A DNA stretch of 64,000 nucleotides, from contig JACPOA010000064.1 in assembly GCA_016185205.1 (NCBI GenBank), forward strand, positions 124,001-188,000, read 5' to 3'. The position numbers were made by a program, and so were the translations under genes. The notes beneath the pieces are model-generated. The model was not told the origin of the DNA and ran no database searches. It saw only the letters and a list, made by a program, of their open reading frames with translations. The stretch's first letter is position 1; each line of letters starts with the position of its first letter. The stretch comes from Hyphomicrobiales bacterium. GTDB lineage: Bacteria; Pseudomonadota; Alphaproteobacteria; Rhizobiales; Xanthobacteraceae. Of this stretch, positions 16,410 through 25,449 are shown one piece after another.

Positions 16410-17606
16410 TCAGCCTACCTCGACGACCTCTTCGGGGAACTGGTGCAGTCGGTCGCCGGGGCCGTTGCCGCCGATCAGGTAATTGTCGCACAGCCAGTTG
16501 AGGTAGCCGGCATGGATATAAGTCGGGTGCACGACGATGTTCATGTCCTTGGCGATGGTCATCGGCTCGTCGCTGCGCACCAGCGGGCGCTCGACCAGAT
16601 CGTAGCCCTGGCCGTGGCAATAGAGCCGCGCCTCCATCGGCCGCCCGTTCTTGCGCATGAAGGCGTTGAAGGCGTCCCACACGTCCTTGCAGGGCGTGCC
16701 CGGCTTGAGCAGGTCGAGCGTCATGCGGCGCGACTCCATGCAGAAGGCGAGTTCGTCCTTCATCGCCTGCGGCACCTTGGCGCCGACCACGCAGGAGCGG
16801 CCGAGTTCGGTGTACATGCCGCCCGGCCCGTTATCCTCGACCAAGAGCGCGATCTGGTCGCCGTTCTGGATCACGCGGTTCTGCAAATGCCGGTTGGCGA
16901 ATTTGGAGGGCGTGCCGAGCGGCATCGAGGCGCACAGATAGATGCCGTTCTCGCTGCCGTGGCACTGGCTGTAATGCTGCGCTACCGCTGCCACCTCGGT
17001 GTCGCGCATGCCGGGCTTCACCGCCGCGAAAGCGGCAGCCATGGCGCCGTCCTGCATCAGCGCGGCGCGCTTGATCAGCTCCATCTCCTCCGCGCTCTTG
17101 ATGACTTTAATTCCATCGACCATGTCGGAGGCGTCGACATAGCGCGCTTTCGGCAACGCACGTTTGATGAAGTCGAGCAGCGCATAGGACATCTGATAGG
17201 TGCCGACAAAGCCGATGGTGCCGTTGCGGAACGGCTCCAGCGCCTTGGCGGCGAGTTCGGGGTCGTAGTCCTTGGTGTAATGCGCGGAGGCATAGCTCGG
17301 GGTGGTGAGCAGACGTTTGACGCCGCGCCAGTTCTGATCACCCTGCGCGGTGGCCTCGCTGCCGCCGAACGGTCCCTGACACACCACCGTCATCTGGTCG
17401 TCGCGCGGGAACACCACGGTGTTGGGATAGCCGTTGGTCGCCGGCATGTCGGTGAAGTAGCGCACATAGCCGCCCATGTGATCGTTGTTGTTCTGCATCA
17501 GCAGGACGTCGATCTTCTCCTTCTTCATGGCGGCGCGAACGGCCCGCCAGCGCCGTTCCAGTTCGGCGGTGGAGATCGGCGTGTTGAGGCGTTCGGACAG
17601 AGCCAT
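16410..17606 (-). CDS. M24 (creatinase/aminopeptidase P-like) family protein with altered metal site
   Basis: Protein of 398 residues with the two-domain plan of creatinase and aminopeptidase P: an N-terminal domain ending near IGFVGTYQM and a pita-bread domain from about residue 170 (KSAEEMELIKRAALMQDGAM). The metal ligands look substituted. The usual DxG...SDxTR block reads VEDNGPGGMYTELGRS, the histidine is kept in CHGQGYDLVERP, but the following glutamate motif reads VVHPTY. Peptidase activity is therefore doubtful, and a lyase or hydrolase role is possible. It lies between a D-2-hydroxyacid dehydrogenase (18 bases upstream) and the TctC-like gene. Confidence 0.8.
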   Translation of the reverse strand: MALSERLNTPISTAELERRWRAVRAAMKKEKIDVLLMQNNNDHMGGYVRYFTDMPATNGYPNTVVFPRDDQMTVVCQGPFGGSEATAQGDQNWRGVKRLLTTPSYASAHYTKDYDPELAAKALEPFRNGTIGFVGTYQMSYALLDFIKRALPKARYVDASDMVDGIKVIKSAEEMELIKRAALMQDGAMAAAFAAVKPGMRDTEVAAVAQHYSQCHGSENGIYLCASMPLGTPSKFANRHLQNRVIQNGDQIALLVEDNGPGGMYTELGRSCVVGAKVPQAMKDELAFCMESRRMTLDLLKPGTPCKDVWDAFNAFMRKNGRPMEARLYCHGQGYDLVERPLVRSDEPMTIAKDMNIVVHPTYIHAGYLNWLCDNYLIGGNGPGDRLHQFPEEVVEVG

Positions 17607-17624
17607 TCTTTAGTCTCCCCAAAA

Positions 17625-18593
17625 TCACTGCCAAGAGGCGGGCTTGCGTACGATATTGATCATGCCCTTGAGATCGTTGTCGAGAAACTTGGCCATGTTG
17701 CCGGCGATGGTCGGCATGGCGCGGTCTTCGTAGCCGTGCGAGTAGCCGCCGAGATGCGGAAAGATCGTCACGTTCTTGGCGCGCCAGATCGGATCGTCGG
17801 CCGGCAGCGGCTCCTGCGAAAACACGTCGAGCGCGGCGCCGGCGATTTGGTCGTTGTCGAGCGCCTTGATCAAAGCCTTTTCGTCGACCACGCCGCCGCG
17901 CGCCACATTGACCAGATAGGCGGTGGGCTTCATGGCGGCGAGCAGCTTGTCGCCGACAATGCCGCGCGTCTCCGGCGTGAGCGGGGCGAGCGCCACCAGA
18001 TAGTCGAGTTCGGGCGCGATCTTCAGCAAGTCGGCGCGAGGAACCATGCGGTCGAAGCCTTTGGTCTCGCGCGGGCTGCCGCTGATGCCGATCACCGTCA
18101 TGCCGAACTGTTTGCAGATCGGCGCCAGATATTCGGCGATCAGCCCGACCCCGAGAATGCCGACGGTTTTGCCGGCGAGCAGACGCGACGGCCAGCGCAG
18201 CCATTCCGCTTTGTCCTGCGCGCGCGCCGAGCGCGGCAGGTCGCGGGCGAGCGAGAGCATGTAGGCGATGGTGGCTTCCGACACTGGCGCGCCGTGAATG
18301 CCGCGGACATTGGTGACGATAACCTCTTTGCCGAGCGAGGGCAGGTCGACAATATTGTCGACCCCGGTGCCGAGCGCCTGGATCCATTTCAGCTTCTTGG
18401 CGTCGCGCACCACATGGTCGGCCATGGGCGGCGAAAAGCACAGCAGGATGTCGGTGTCGGCGATATAGGGGCCGACGTCGTTATGATGGCCGACCACGTT
18501 GATGGTCAGCTGCGGAAATCGCTCCAGCAGCATCGCCTTGTAACGAGCCCGCATAGCTTCCTGGACTTCGGTGAGGATGAGCACATTTGGCAT
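17625..18593 (-). CDS. D-2-hydroxyacid dehydrogenase, NAD-binding
   Basis: Protein of 322 residues of the D-isomer-specific 2-hydroxyacid dehydrogenase family. It shows the catalytic-domain start MPNVLILTEV, the nucleotide-binding GKTVGILGVGLIAEYLAP, the LVNVARGGVVDEKAL motif with the active-site arginine nearby, and a histidine in FPHLGGYSHGYE. The start is put at ATG 18593. The frame is open to 18674, but the extra 27 codons are made of a palindromic repeat and lack homology. It leads a minus-strand run with the M24-like protein, TctC and RidA, probably one catabolic unit. Confidence 0.9.
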   Translation of the reverse strand: MPNVLILTEVQEAMRARYKAMLLERFPQLTINVVGHHNDVGPYIADTDILLCFSPPMADHVVRDAKKLKWIQALGTGVDNIVDLPSLGKEVIVTNVRGIHGAPVSEATIAYMLSLARDLPRSARAQDKAEWLRWPSRLLAGKTVGILGVGLIAEYLAPICKQFGMTVIGISGSPRETKGFDRMVPRADLLKIAPELDYLVALAPLTPETRGIVGDKLLAAMKPTAYLVNVARGGVVDEKALIKALDNDQIAGAALDVFSQEPLPADDPIWRAKNVTIFPHLGGYSHGYEDRAMPTIAGNMAKFLDNDLKGMINIVRKPASWQ

Positions 18594-18607
18594 GGCGGGC
18601 AGGTATA

Positions 18608-18657
18608 GCGCGTGATCCCGAAAAGTGGGAACCGGTTTTCGAAAAAAGATCACGCGC
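18608..18657. repeat. palindromic intergenic repeat (GATC-type), copy 1
   Basis: Perfect 10-base terminal inverted repeats (GCGCGTGATC at 18608-18617 and GATCACGCGC at 18648-18657) enclose the inner AAAAGTGGGAACCGGTTTTC palindrome. This matches the general form of a dispersed repeat found in many Hyphomicrobiales genomes. It lies between the divergent dehydrogenase and small membrane protein genes. Confidence 0.75.
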
Positions 18658-18797
18658 CAGCGGTAAAATACCAAATGGACAGTTGGGAAAGAACCGCGCA
18701 GGCTTGCGATCGACGCCGCATGCAGGTGACCCGCATCGTGGGCCTGCGCTACACTGCAACAGGCGCTTAGGGCTCGCGCCGCACGGAGGATGACACC

Positions 18798-19115
18798 ATG
18801 CCGATCGAACTTGCAGAGGTAGACTGGTTATATGTCGTGCTGCTGGCGGTGTTCGCCTTTGTGGCCACCTATATCGGCAACCTGCTGTCCTTCGGCCGTC
18901 ATGGGATCGGCGCCGTGCTGTCGGCGGTCGCCTTTGCCGCGATCTACGTGGCCTGGACCTACTACCCGCACCGCTTACCGTGGCCGCCGACCGCGCCCGC
19001 CAGCCAGAAGGCGCCGGCCGCCGCGGTTGCGCCGGCCACACCTGCCACTCCGGCCGCCCAGCAGCGGCCGCGCAACCCGATCACCGACATCACGCCGCCT
19101 GCGACACCGCAGTAG
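18798..19115 (+). CDS. small two-helix membrane protein with Ala/Pro-rich tail
   Basis: Protein of 105 residues, function unknown. An acidic N-terminus (MPIELAEVDW) is followed by two membrane helices, about residues 11-30 (VVLLAVFAFVATYIG) and 38-55. The tail of about 45 residues is rich in alanine and proline (ATPATPAAQQRP) and is probably periplasmic or cytoplasmic linker-like. A GGAGG ribosome site 9 bases before the ATG supports translation. It stands alone, with palindromic repeats on both sides, and its TAG stop is the first base of the next repeat. Confidence 0.72.
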   Translation: MPIELAEVDWLYVVLLAVFAFVATYIGNLLSFGRHGIGAVLSAVAFAAIYVAWTYYPHRLPWPPTAPASQKAPAAAVAPATPATPAAQQRPRNPITDITPPATPQ

Positions 19116-19226
19116 CGCATGATCCCGAAAAGCTTGTCCTCGGACTTGATCCGTGGATGGGTCCGGTTTCCCGCCTTCGCGAAGTCCGCTTCGGCGGGCG
19201 GAGGAAGGTCGGAAAAGATCATGTGC
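19115..19226. repeat. palindromic intergenic repeat (GATC-type), copy 2 with internal insert
   Basis: The outer arms GCGCATGATC (19115-19124) and GATCATGTGC (19217-19226) are inverted with one mismatch and match the arm sequence of the copy at 18608. The interior is longer, about 90 bases, and contains a second nested palindrome (CCGCCTTCGCGAAGTCCGCTTCGGCGG). It begins at the stop codon of the small membrane protein gene and may also form a terminating hairpin in the message. Confidence 0.7.
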
Positions 19227-19313
19227 AAGCAAAATGTTAGGCACGCATAGTGATTCAAGGTATTCCGGTCATGCCATAGGCTTGCGTCCGACCGTCGTAT
19301 TGATGTTCTCTCC

Positions 19314-19368
19314 CATTCAGGTAGGGACTAACGTCCTCTCACATTCAGGCAGGAGCGCCGCCATTCAG
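19314..19368 (+). promoter_or_regulatory. three direct repeats of CATTCAGG upstream of the CoA-transferase operon
   Basis: CATTCAGG occurs at 19314, 19342 and 19362. The first two share a longer core, CTCTC-M-CATTCAGG-Y-AGG, spaced 28 bases apart; the third is shorter. All lie within 75 bases of the ATG at 19386. The arrangement looks like a multi-site regulator target or short tandem expansion. No regulator gene is adjacent. Confidence 0.4.
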
Positions 19369-19385
19369 GCGAGCGGTATAGTGGC

Positions 19386-20114
19386 ATGAAGAAGGTGTAT
19401 CCCGATGCCCGCGCGGCGATGGCCGGGCTGCTCAAGGACGGCATGTTGATTTGCTGCGGGGGCTTCGGCCTCTGCGGCATCCCGGAGACGCTGATCCTGG
19501 CCATCCGCGATAGCGGCGTTAAAAACCTCACGATGGTCTCGAACAATGCCGGCGTCGACGGCGCGGGCTTAGGGCTTCTGCTGGAGACCCGCCAGATCAA
19601 GAGAATGATCTCGTCCTATGTGGGCGAGAATAAATTGTTCGCCCAGCAATATCTCGCCGGCGAGCTGGAGATCGAATTCAATCCGCAAGGCACGCTGGCC
19701 GAACGCATCCGCGCCGGCGGGGCCGGCATCCCCGCCTTCTTCACGCGCACCGGCGCCGGCACCGATATCGCCAAGGGCAAGGAAGAGCGCGAATTCGACG
19801 GCGAGCGCTACATCATGGAGCGCGGTATCGTCGCCGATCTGTCGATCGTGCATGCCTGGAAGGGCGACACCGAAGGCAATCTCGTCTACCGCAAGACCGC
19901 GCGCAACTTCAATCCGATGATGGCGACGTCGGGCCGGATGACGGTCGCCGAGGTCGAGCACCTGGTGCAGCCGGGCGAATTCAATCCCGACCACATCATC
20001 ACGCCGGGCGTCTACGTCAAACGTATCGTGCACGTGCCGGATGCCAAGAAACACATCGAGCAACGCACCGTGCGCAAGCGCCCCGCGCCCGCCGGTACTG
20101 GAGAAGAGGTATAA
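19386..20114 (+). CDS. 3-oxoacid CoA-transferase subunit A
   Basis: Alpha subunit (242 residues) of a two-part CoA-transferase that moves CoA from succinyl-CoA or acetyl-CoA to a 3-oxoacid. Signature segments are [37 protein letters not shown] and [22 protein letters not shown]. The B subunit follows after 2 bases, then hpaH and hpaI. This grouping suggests degradation of a ring-cleavage product or a side-chain acid. Start ATG 19386 gives a normal family N-terminus, although no strong ribosome site is visible. Confidence 0.92.
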   Translation: MKKVYPDARAAMAGLLKDGMLICCGGFGLCGIPETLILAIRDSGVKNLTMVSNNAGVDGAGLGLLLETRQIKRMISSYVGENKLFAQQYLAGELEIEFNPQGTLAERIRAGGAGIPAFFTRTGAGTDIAKGKEEREFDGERYIMERGIVADLSIVHAWKGDTEGNLVYRKTARNFNPMMATSGRMTVAEVEHLVQPGEFNPDHIITPGVYVKRIVHVPDAKKHIEQRTVRKRPAPAGTGEEV

Positions 20115-20116
20115 CC

Positions 20117-20767
20117 ATGCCCTGGACCCGCGATCAGATGGCCGAACGCGCCGCCAAGGAGTTGCGCGACGGCTTCTACGTCAATCTCGGCATCGGCATC
20201 CCGACGCTGGTGTCGAACTACATCCCGAACGGCATGACCGTGCAGCTGCAAAGCGAGAACGGCATGCTCGGCTTTGGTCCGTTCCCCTACGAGGGCGAGG
20301 AAGATCCCGACCTGATCAATGCCGGCAAGCAGACTGTCACTGAAATTCCGACCACCAGCTTTTTCTCATCCGCCGATTCATTCGCCATGATCCGCGGCGG
20401 CCACATCGACATCGCGATTCTCGGCGCCATGCAGGTGGCGGAGAACGGCGATCTCGCCAACTGGATGATCCCCGGCAAGATGGTGAAGGGCATGGGCGGC
20501 GCCATGGATCTGGTCGCCGGCGTCAAGAAGGTCGTGGTGGTGATGGAACACACCGCCAAGGACGACCCCAAGCTGCTGCACAAGTGCAATCTGCCGCTCA
20601 CCGGCGCCGGCGTGGTCGACATGGTGATCACCGATCTCGGGGTGTTCAACATCGACCGCAAGGGCGGCGGCATGACGCTGATCGAGCTCGCCCCCGGCGT
20701 GACGGTGGATGAGATCACCAAGAAGACGCAGGCGAGCTTCAAGGTCGATGCCAAGCTGAAGCACTGA
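20117..20767 (+). CDS. 3-oxoacid CoA-transferase subunit B
   Basis: Beta subunit (216 residues) carrying the catalytic glutamate in the segment [14 protein letters not shown]. Other family features are [20 protein letters not shown] near the N-terminus, [14 protein letters not shown] and the end [14 protein letters not shown]. Subunit A ends two bases before this start, and a GAGAAGAGG ribosome site lies inside its 3' end. The pair has the usual size and order for AtoDA/ScoAB enzymes. The acceptor acid is not known. Confidence 0.93.
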   Translation: MPWTRDQMAERAAKELRDGFYVNLGIGIPTLVSNYIPNGMTVQLQSENGMLGFGPFPYEGEEDPDLINAGKQTVTEIPTTSFFSSADSFAMIRGGHIDIAILGAMQVAENGDLANWMIPGKMVKGMGGAMDLVAGVKKVVVVMEHTAKDDPKLLHKCNLPLTGAGVVDMVITDLGVFNIDRKGGGMTLIELAPGVTVDEITKKTQASFKVDAKLKH

Positions 20768-20771
20768 GGCC

Positions 20772-21554
20772 ATGCTCTCCGCCGCCGACCGCAGCAAGGC
20801 CGCCGACATCCTGATGGCGGCGCAGAAGGAGCGCAAACAGGCGGTCCAGCTGTCGGTGACCTTTCCCGGCATCACCATCGAGGACGCCTATGCGATCTCG
20901 ACCGAAGTGGCGCAGCGCAAGATCAAGGCCGGCGCCAGACTGATCGGCCACAAGGTGGGCCTGACCTCGAAGGCGATGCAGCGCTCCTCGATGATCGACG
21001 AGCCGGACTTCGGCTTCATCCTCGACGACCAGATGATCGCCGACGGCGCCAAGGTTCGCCACGCCGACTACTGCAAGCCGCGCGTCGAGGTCGAGCTCGC
21101 CTTCGTGCTGGGCAAGCGGTTGCAGGGGCCGGGCGTGGGCTTGGCCGACGTACTGCGCGCCACCGAATACGTCATCCCGGCGATCGAGATCGTCGACGCG
21201 CGCTTGCAGGATCAGCGCAAGATTTTCGACACCGTGGCCGACAATGGCGCGGCCGCCGGCATCGCACTGAGCGGGCGGCCGGTCGGGCCCCTGGATGTCG
21301 ACCTGCGCTGGGTCGGCGGCATCATGTACCGCAATTCCGAGATCGAGGAGACGGGGCTCGCCGCCGGCGTGCTCGGCCATCCGGCGCTCGGCGTCGCCTG
21401 GCTTGCCAACAAGCTCGGCGCCATGGGCACCGCGCTCGAGCCCGGCCATCTGGTGCTCGCCGGCTCGTTCACCCGCGTGGTGTTCGCGCAGAAGGGCGAC
21501 ACGCTGCACGCCGATTTCGGCCCGCTCGGCGGCATCGCCATTCAATTCATATGA
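20772..21554 (+). CDS. hpaH: 2-oxo-hept-4-ene-1,7-dioate hydratase (HpaH-like)
   Basis: Hydratase of 260 residues of the HpaH/MhpD family, which adds water to the dienoate made in the homoprotocatechuate meta-cleavage route. Recognisable segments are [43 protein letters not shown] with metal-binding glutamates, and [20 protein letters not shown]. Its TGA overlaps the ATG of hpaI as ATGA. The upstream genes for ring opening (hpaD, hpaE, hpaF, hpaG) are not in the window, so the exact pathway is inferred. Confidence 0.87.
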   Translation: MLSAADRSKAADILMAAQKERKQAVQLSVTFPGITIEDAYAISTEVAQRKIKAGARLIGHKVGLTSKAMQRSSMIDEPDFGFILDDQMIADGAKVRHADYCKPRVEVELAFVLGKRLQGPGVGLADVLRATEYVIPAIEIVDARLQDQRKIFDTVADNGAAAGIALSGRPVGPLDVDLRWVGGIMYRNSEIEETGLAAGVLGHPALGVAWLANKLGAMGTALEPGHLVLAGSFTRVVFAQKGDTLHADFGPLGGIAIQFI

Positions 21555-22333
21555 GTCACTCTATGACCGAGATGCCACGCAACGCTTTCAAGCACGCGCT
21601 CGCCGCCGGCAAGCTGCAGATCGGCCTGTGGTCGAGCCTGTGCAGCAATATCGCGGCCGAGATCATCTCCGACTCGGGCTTCGACTGGATCCTGCTCGAC
21701 ACCGAGCATTCGCCCAACGAAATCCCCGATCTGGTGTCGCAGTTGCAGGCGATCCAGCGCGGCACCGCGACGCCGATCATCCGCCCGGCCTGGAACGACG
21801 CGGTGCTGGCCAAACGCGCGCTCGATATCGGCGCGCAGTCGCTGCTGTTCCCCTATGTACAGAACGCCGAGGAAGCGCGCCGCGCGGTCGCCTCCACGCG
21901 CTATCCGCCGCAGGGCATTCGCGGCGTATCGGTGGCGGCGCGCGCCAGCCGCTACGGCCGCACGCCCGGCTACCTGACCAAGGCCAATGCCGAAATCTGC
22001 GTGCTGGTGCAGGTCGAGACCCGCGCCGCGCTCAACGAGCTGGAAGCGATCGCCAAGGTCGAGGGTATCGACGGCGTTTTTATCGGCCCGTCGGATTTGG
22101 CGGCCTCGCTCGGCCATCTCGGCAATCCGCAGCATGCCGACGTGCAGGAGGCGATGCAGGACGCCGTCAAGCGGCTGAAAGCGCTCGGCAAGCCGGCCGG
22201 CATCCTCACCGGCAACGAGGAGGAAGCGCGCCGCTATATCGACTGGGGCTATCTGTTCGTGGCGGTTGGCGCCGATGTCGGCCTGCTCGCCAAGAATGCC
22301 GACACGCTCGCCAAGAAGTTCAAGGGCTCCTGA
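21551..22333 (+). CDS. hpaI: 4-hydroxy-2-oxoheptanedioate aldolase family (HpaI/HpcH)
   Basis: Metal-dependent class II pyruvate aldolase of 260 residues. Family features are WSSLCSNIAAEIISDSGFDWILLDTEHSPN, RPAWNDAVLAKRALDIGAQ, LLFPYVQNAEEA, the glutamate in LVQVETRAALNE and GVFIGPSDLAASLGH. It would split the hydrated product of HpaH into pyruvate or succinic semialdehyde fragments. The ATGA overlap with hpaH indicates coupled translation. It ends a four-gene unit that starts with the CoA-transferase. Confidence 0.9.
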   Translation: MSHSMTEMPRNAFKHALAAGKLQIGLWSSLCSNIAAEIISDSGFDWILLDTEHSPNEIPDLVSQLQAIQRGTATPIIRPAWNDAVLAKRALDIGAQSLLFPYVQNAEEARRAVASTRYPPQGIRGVSVAARASRYGRTPGYLTKANAEICVLVQVETRAALNELEAIAKVEGIDGVFIGPSDLAASLGHLGNPQHADVQEAMQDAVKRLKALGKPAGILTGNEEEARRYIDWGYLFVAVGADVGLLAKNADTLAKKFKGS

Positions 22334-22600
22334 CAACCAGACCGGAACCGTCCGTATGGCATGCGATCAAGGCGCGGTCCGGCGCCCCCGCGTCGACCTG
22401 CCGCAGGGCGGTCACCATGGCGTCATGGACAGCGGCAAAGGTCGCCCCGGGGCAGGGCCTTGCCGATAAACCGCGCCCTGTGCCAAGGCTAGGCTGTGGG
22501 GGGCTATTTCCAACCGCCAATTGATATGGAACAGCAAGCCGTTAGTAGCACTTGCCGCCCCGTGAAAAGATGTCGAGAATAGAACACGAGGGGCATTTGC

Positions 22601-23359
22601 GTGATGAATGACGAGACGATCCTCGAAACCGAGGATCTCACCAAGGAATTTGCCGGTTTCACCGCCGTTAATGGCGTCAGCCTGCGCGTTAAGCGCGGGA
22701 GCATCCATGCCTTGATTGGGCCGAATGGCGCCGGCAAGACCACCTGTTTCAATCTGCTCACCAAGTTCCTCAGCCCCACCCGCGGCCGCATCGTGTTCAA
22801 GGGCAACGATATCTCGGCCATGCAGCCGGCCGATGTCGCCCGCCTCGGGCTGGTGCGCTCGTTCCAGATATCCGCCGTGTTCCCACATATGAGCGTGCTG
22901 GAAAACGTGCGCATCGCCTTGCAGCGTAGCCGCGGCGGCTCGTTCGATTTCTGGCGCTCGGCCTCGGCGCTCGACCGCTTCAACGAGCGGGCGATGGCGC
23001 TGATCGCCGATGTCGGACTGTCCTCCTTCGCCGACTGGGTGGCGGTCGAGCTGCCCTATGGCCGCAAGCGCGCACTCGAGATCGCAACTACCCTGGCGCT
23101 CGATCCGGAAATGCTGCTGCTCGACGAGCCGACCGCCGGCATGGGGCACGAGGACATCGATCGCATCAGCGCGCTGATCAAACGCGTGGCCGCCGACCGC
23201 ACCGTGCTGATGGTCGAGCATAATCTCTCGGTGGTGGCCGATCTCTCCGATACCATCACCGTGCTCACGCGCGGGCGTATCCTGGCGGAGGGCAACTACG
23301 CGACGGTGTCGAACAACGCCGAGGTGCGCGAAGCCTATCTGGGAGTGGGGCATGCTTGA
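22601..23359 (+). CDS. branched-chain amino acid-type ABC transporter ATP-binding protein (LivG)
   Basis: ATPase of 252 residues with Walker [10 protein letters not shown], Walker B MLLLDEPTAGM and the LivG C-terminal DTITVLTRGRILAEGNY. The signature loop is LPYGRKRALEIA rather than LSGGQ, a variation common in LivG proteins. Start is GTG 22601 or ATG 22604; a GAGGGG site 7-10 bases upstream serves either. It opens a five-gene importer operon (LivG, LivF, binding protein, LivH, LivM). The 267 bases before it hold no gene. Confidence 0.92.
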   Translation: MMNDETILETEDLTKEFAGFTAVNGVSLRVKRGSIHALIGPNGAGKTTCFNLLTKFLSPTRGRIVFKGNDISAMQPADVARLGLVRSFQISAVFPHMSVLENVRIALQRSRGGSFDFWRSASALDRFNERAMALIADVGLSSFADWVAVELPYGRKRALEIATTLALDPEMLLLDEPTAGMGHEDIDRISALIKRVAADRTVLMVEHNLSVVADLSDTITVLTRGRILAEGNYATVSNNAEVREAYLGVGHA

Positions 23360-24068
23360 CGCGCGGACCCCATTGCTCGCGATCAAGGACCTGCAGGGCT
23401 GGTATGGCGAGTCGCACATCCTGCACGGCGTCAAATTCGACGTGCAAGAAGGCGAGGTGGTCACGCTGCTCGGCCGCAACGGGGCCGGCAAGACCACGAC
23501 GCTGAAATCGATCATGGGAATTGTCGGCCAGCGCACCGGCTCGGTGCGCTTCGAGGGACGAGAACTGATCGGGCTTGCCTCCAACCAGATCGCGCGCGCC
23601 GGCATCGCTTTCTGTCCGGAGGAGCGCGGTATCTTTGCCAGCCTCAATGTCGAAGAGAATTTGCTGCTGCCGCCGGTCGTCAGACCGGGCGGGCTTTCGC
23701 TCGATCGCATCTTCGACCTCTTCCCCAATCTGAAGGAACGGCTCGGCTCGAGCCAGGGCACCAAGCTGTCTGGCGGCGAGCAGCAGATGCTGGCGATCGG
23801 CCGCATCCTGCGCACCGGCGCCCGCCTTCTGCTGCTCGACGAGCCGACCGAGGGGCTTGCCCCCGTCATCATCCAGCAGATCGGCAAGACCATTCGCGCC
23901 TTGAAGGAACAAGGCTTCACGATCCTGCTGGTGGAACAGAATTTCCGCTTCGCCTCGACCGTTGCGGATCGCTATTACGTCATGGAACATGGGCGTATCA
24001 TCGACCAGTTCGCCAATGCGGAACTGGATGCCAATGTCGAGAAACTGCACGACTATCTCGGTGTTTGA
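23352..24068 (+). CDS. branched-chain amino acid-type ABC transporter ATP-binding protein (LivF)
   Basis: Second ATPase of the importer, 238 residues, overlapping the LivG gene by 8 bases. It has Walker A GRNGAGKTTT, the signature LSGGEQQMLAIGRIL, Walker B RLLLLDEPTEGLAP and the switch VEQNFRFA. The opening LAIKDLQGWYGESHIL and the CPEERGIFASLNVEENL segment are characteristic of LivF. The binding-protein gene follows after 36 bases with an AAGGAGG ribosome site. Confidence 0.93.
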   Translation: MLDARTPLLAIKDLQGWYGESHILHGVKFDVQEGEVVTLLGRNGAGKTTTLKSIMGIVGQRTGSVRFEGRELIGLASNQIARAGIAFCPEERGIFASLNVEENLLLPPVVRPGGLSLDRIFDLFPNLKERLGSSQGTKLSGGEQQMLAIGRILRTGARLLLLDEPTEGLAPVIIQQIGKTIRALKEQGFTILLVEQNFRFASTVADRYYVMEHGRIIDQFANAELDANVEKLHDYLGV

Positions 24069-24104
24069 TCGAAGTTTTCGATAACAACAAGGAGGAATGA
24101 ATCC

Positions 24105-25316
24105 ATGAAACGAACAATAGGCTTGACGGCCCTTGCCGTCATGTTGGCGTGCGGCACTGCGAGTGCCCAGCAGGTCAATGTGAAGATCGGCGTGCTCAGC
24201 GACATGTCGAGTCTTTATTCCGACATCGGCGGGGCGGGCTCGACCGCTGCCGCCAAACTGGCGATCGCCGACTTCACCAAGGCCAATCCCAACGTCAAAG
24301 TCGAACTCATCTCCGGCGATCATCAGAACAAGCCGGACATCGGTTCGCAGCTTGCCAACCAATGGTACGATGTCGACAAGGTCGATCTGATCATCGATAC
24401 GCCGAACTCCGGCGTGGCGCTGGCGGTGAGCCAGATCACCACCACCAAGAACAAGATATTCATCGTCTCCGGCGCGGCGGCGTCCGACCTCACTGGTCCG
24501 AAGTGCAACGCCAATACCATTCACTGGACTTACGATACCTGGATGCTGGCCAACGGCACCGGCAAGGCACTGGTGAAGACCGGCGGCGACACTTGGTTCT
24601 TCCTCACGGCCGACTACGCTTTCGGTCATGCGCTCGAGCGCGACACCGCCGCCGCGGTCGAGAAGAACGGTGGCAAGGTGCTCGGCAAGGTGCGACATCC
24701 GCTCAATACCAACGACTTCTCGTCGTTCCTGCTGCAGGCGCAGGCTTCGAAGGCCAAGATCATCGGCCTGGCGAATGCCGGCGGCGACACCATCAACGCG
24801 ATCAAGTCGGGCGCCGAATTCGGCATCGTCAAGGGCGGGCAGAAGTTTGCCGGATTGCTCGTGTTTGCCAGCGACGTCAACGCGCTCGGCTTGGCGACGG
24901 CGCAGGGACTGACCCTGACGGAAACCTGGTACTGGGACTTGAACGACGCCAACCGCGCCTGGACCAAGCGCTGGCAGGCGGAACGTGGCGCAGCGGGCAA
25001 GTTCCCCACCATGGTGCAGGCTGGCGTCTATTCCGGCATCACGCACTACCTCAAGGCGGTCGTCGCGCTGAAGAGCGCCGCCGACGGCAAGGCGGTGGTG
25101 GCGCAGATGAAGAACACGCCGACCGACGATGCGCTGTTCGGCAAGGGCACCATCCGCGCCGATGGCCGCAAGTTGCATCCGGCCTATCTGCTGGAGGTGA
25201 AGGCGCCGTCGGAGTCGAAGTATCCCGGCGACTTCTACAAGGTGCGCGCCACCATCCCGGCGGACGAAGCGTTCCGTCCGCTCAAGGAAGGCAATTGTCC
25301 GCTGGTGAGCGGCTGA
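24105..25316 (+). CDS. ABC transporter substrate-binding protein (branched-chain amino acid/aromatic acid type)
   Basis: Periplasmic binding protein of 403 residues (Peripl_BP_6 family) with a signal peptide ending near ASAQQ. Typical segments are IGVLSDMSSLYSDIGG, TPNSGVALAVSQITTTK and DYAFGHALERDTAAAV. In this order, proteins of this kind bind branched-chain amino acids, amides or aromatic acids. The nearby HpaH/HpaI genes make a catabolic substrate plausible but not proven. A strong hairpin follows the stop, before the permease genes. Confidence 0.9.
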   Translation: MKRTIGLTALAVMLACGTASAQQVNVKIGVLSDMSSLYSDIGGAGSTAAAKLAIADFTKANPNVKVELISGDHQNKPDIGSQLANQWYDVDKVDLIIDTPNSGVALAVSQITTTKNKIFIVSGAAASDLTGPKCNANTIHWTYDTWMLANGTGKALVKTGGDTWFFLTADYAFGHALERDTAAAVEKNGGKVLGKVRHPLNTNDFSSFLLQAQASKAKIIGLANAGGDTINAIKSGAEFGIVKGGQKFAGLLVFASDVNALGLATAQGLTLTETWYWDLNDANRAWTKRWQAERGAAGKFPTMVQAGVYSGITHYLKAVVALKSAADGKAVVAQMKNTPTDDALFGKGTIRADGRKLHPAYLLEVKAPSESKYPGDFYKVRATIPADEAFRPLKEGNCPLVSG

Positions 25317-25325
25317 GTCCAAACT

Positions 25326-25435
25326 GTCATCACCGGGTCGCCGCGCACTTGTGCGGCGAGTCCCGGTGATCTCGATCAGGGACGCACGCGCTGTGCCTCT
25401 CTAAGCGGGATCGCCGGGACGAGCCCGGCGATGAC
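25326..25435. repeat. nested palindromic repeat between binding-protein and permease genes
   Basis: Outer arms at 25326-25337 and 25424-25435 are inverted copies with one mismatch (GTCATC-R-CCGGG). A strong inner hairpin pairs 25329-25346 with 25351-25369 (TCACCGGG...CCCGGTGA and TCGCCGC...GCGGCGA). This is a mosaic palindrome of the kind scattered in these genomes. In the message it could protect the 3' end of the binding-protein transcript or weaken read-through, which would favour more binding protein than permease. Confidence 0.6.
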
Positions 25436-25449
25436 AAAGTGAGAGTGGC

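Noticed and set aside
14823-18608. 1261-codon open frame on the plus strand
   Set aside because: It is antisense across four well-supported minus-strand genes (RidA, TctC, M24-like, dehydrogenase) and crosses their boundaries.
23265-25322. 685-codon open frame on the minus strand
   Set aside because: Antisense to LivF and the binding-protein gene, both with clear signatures.
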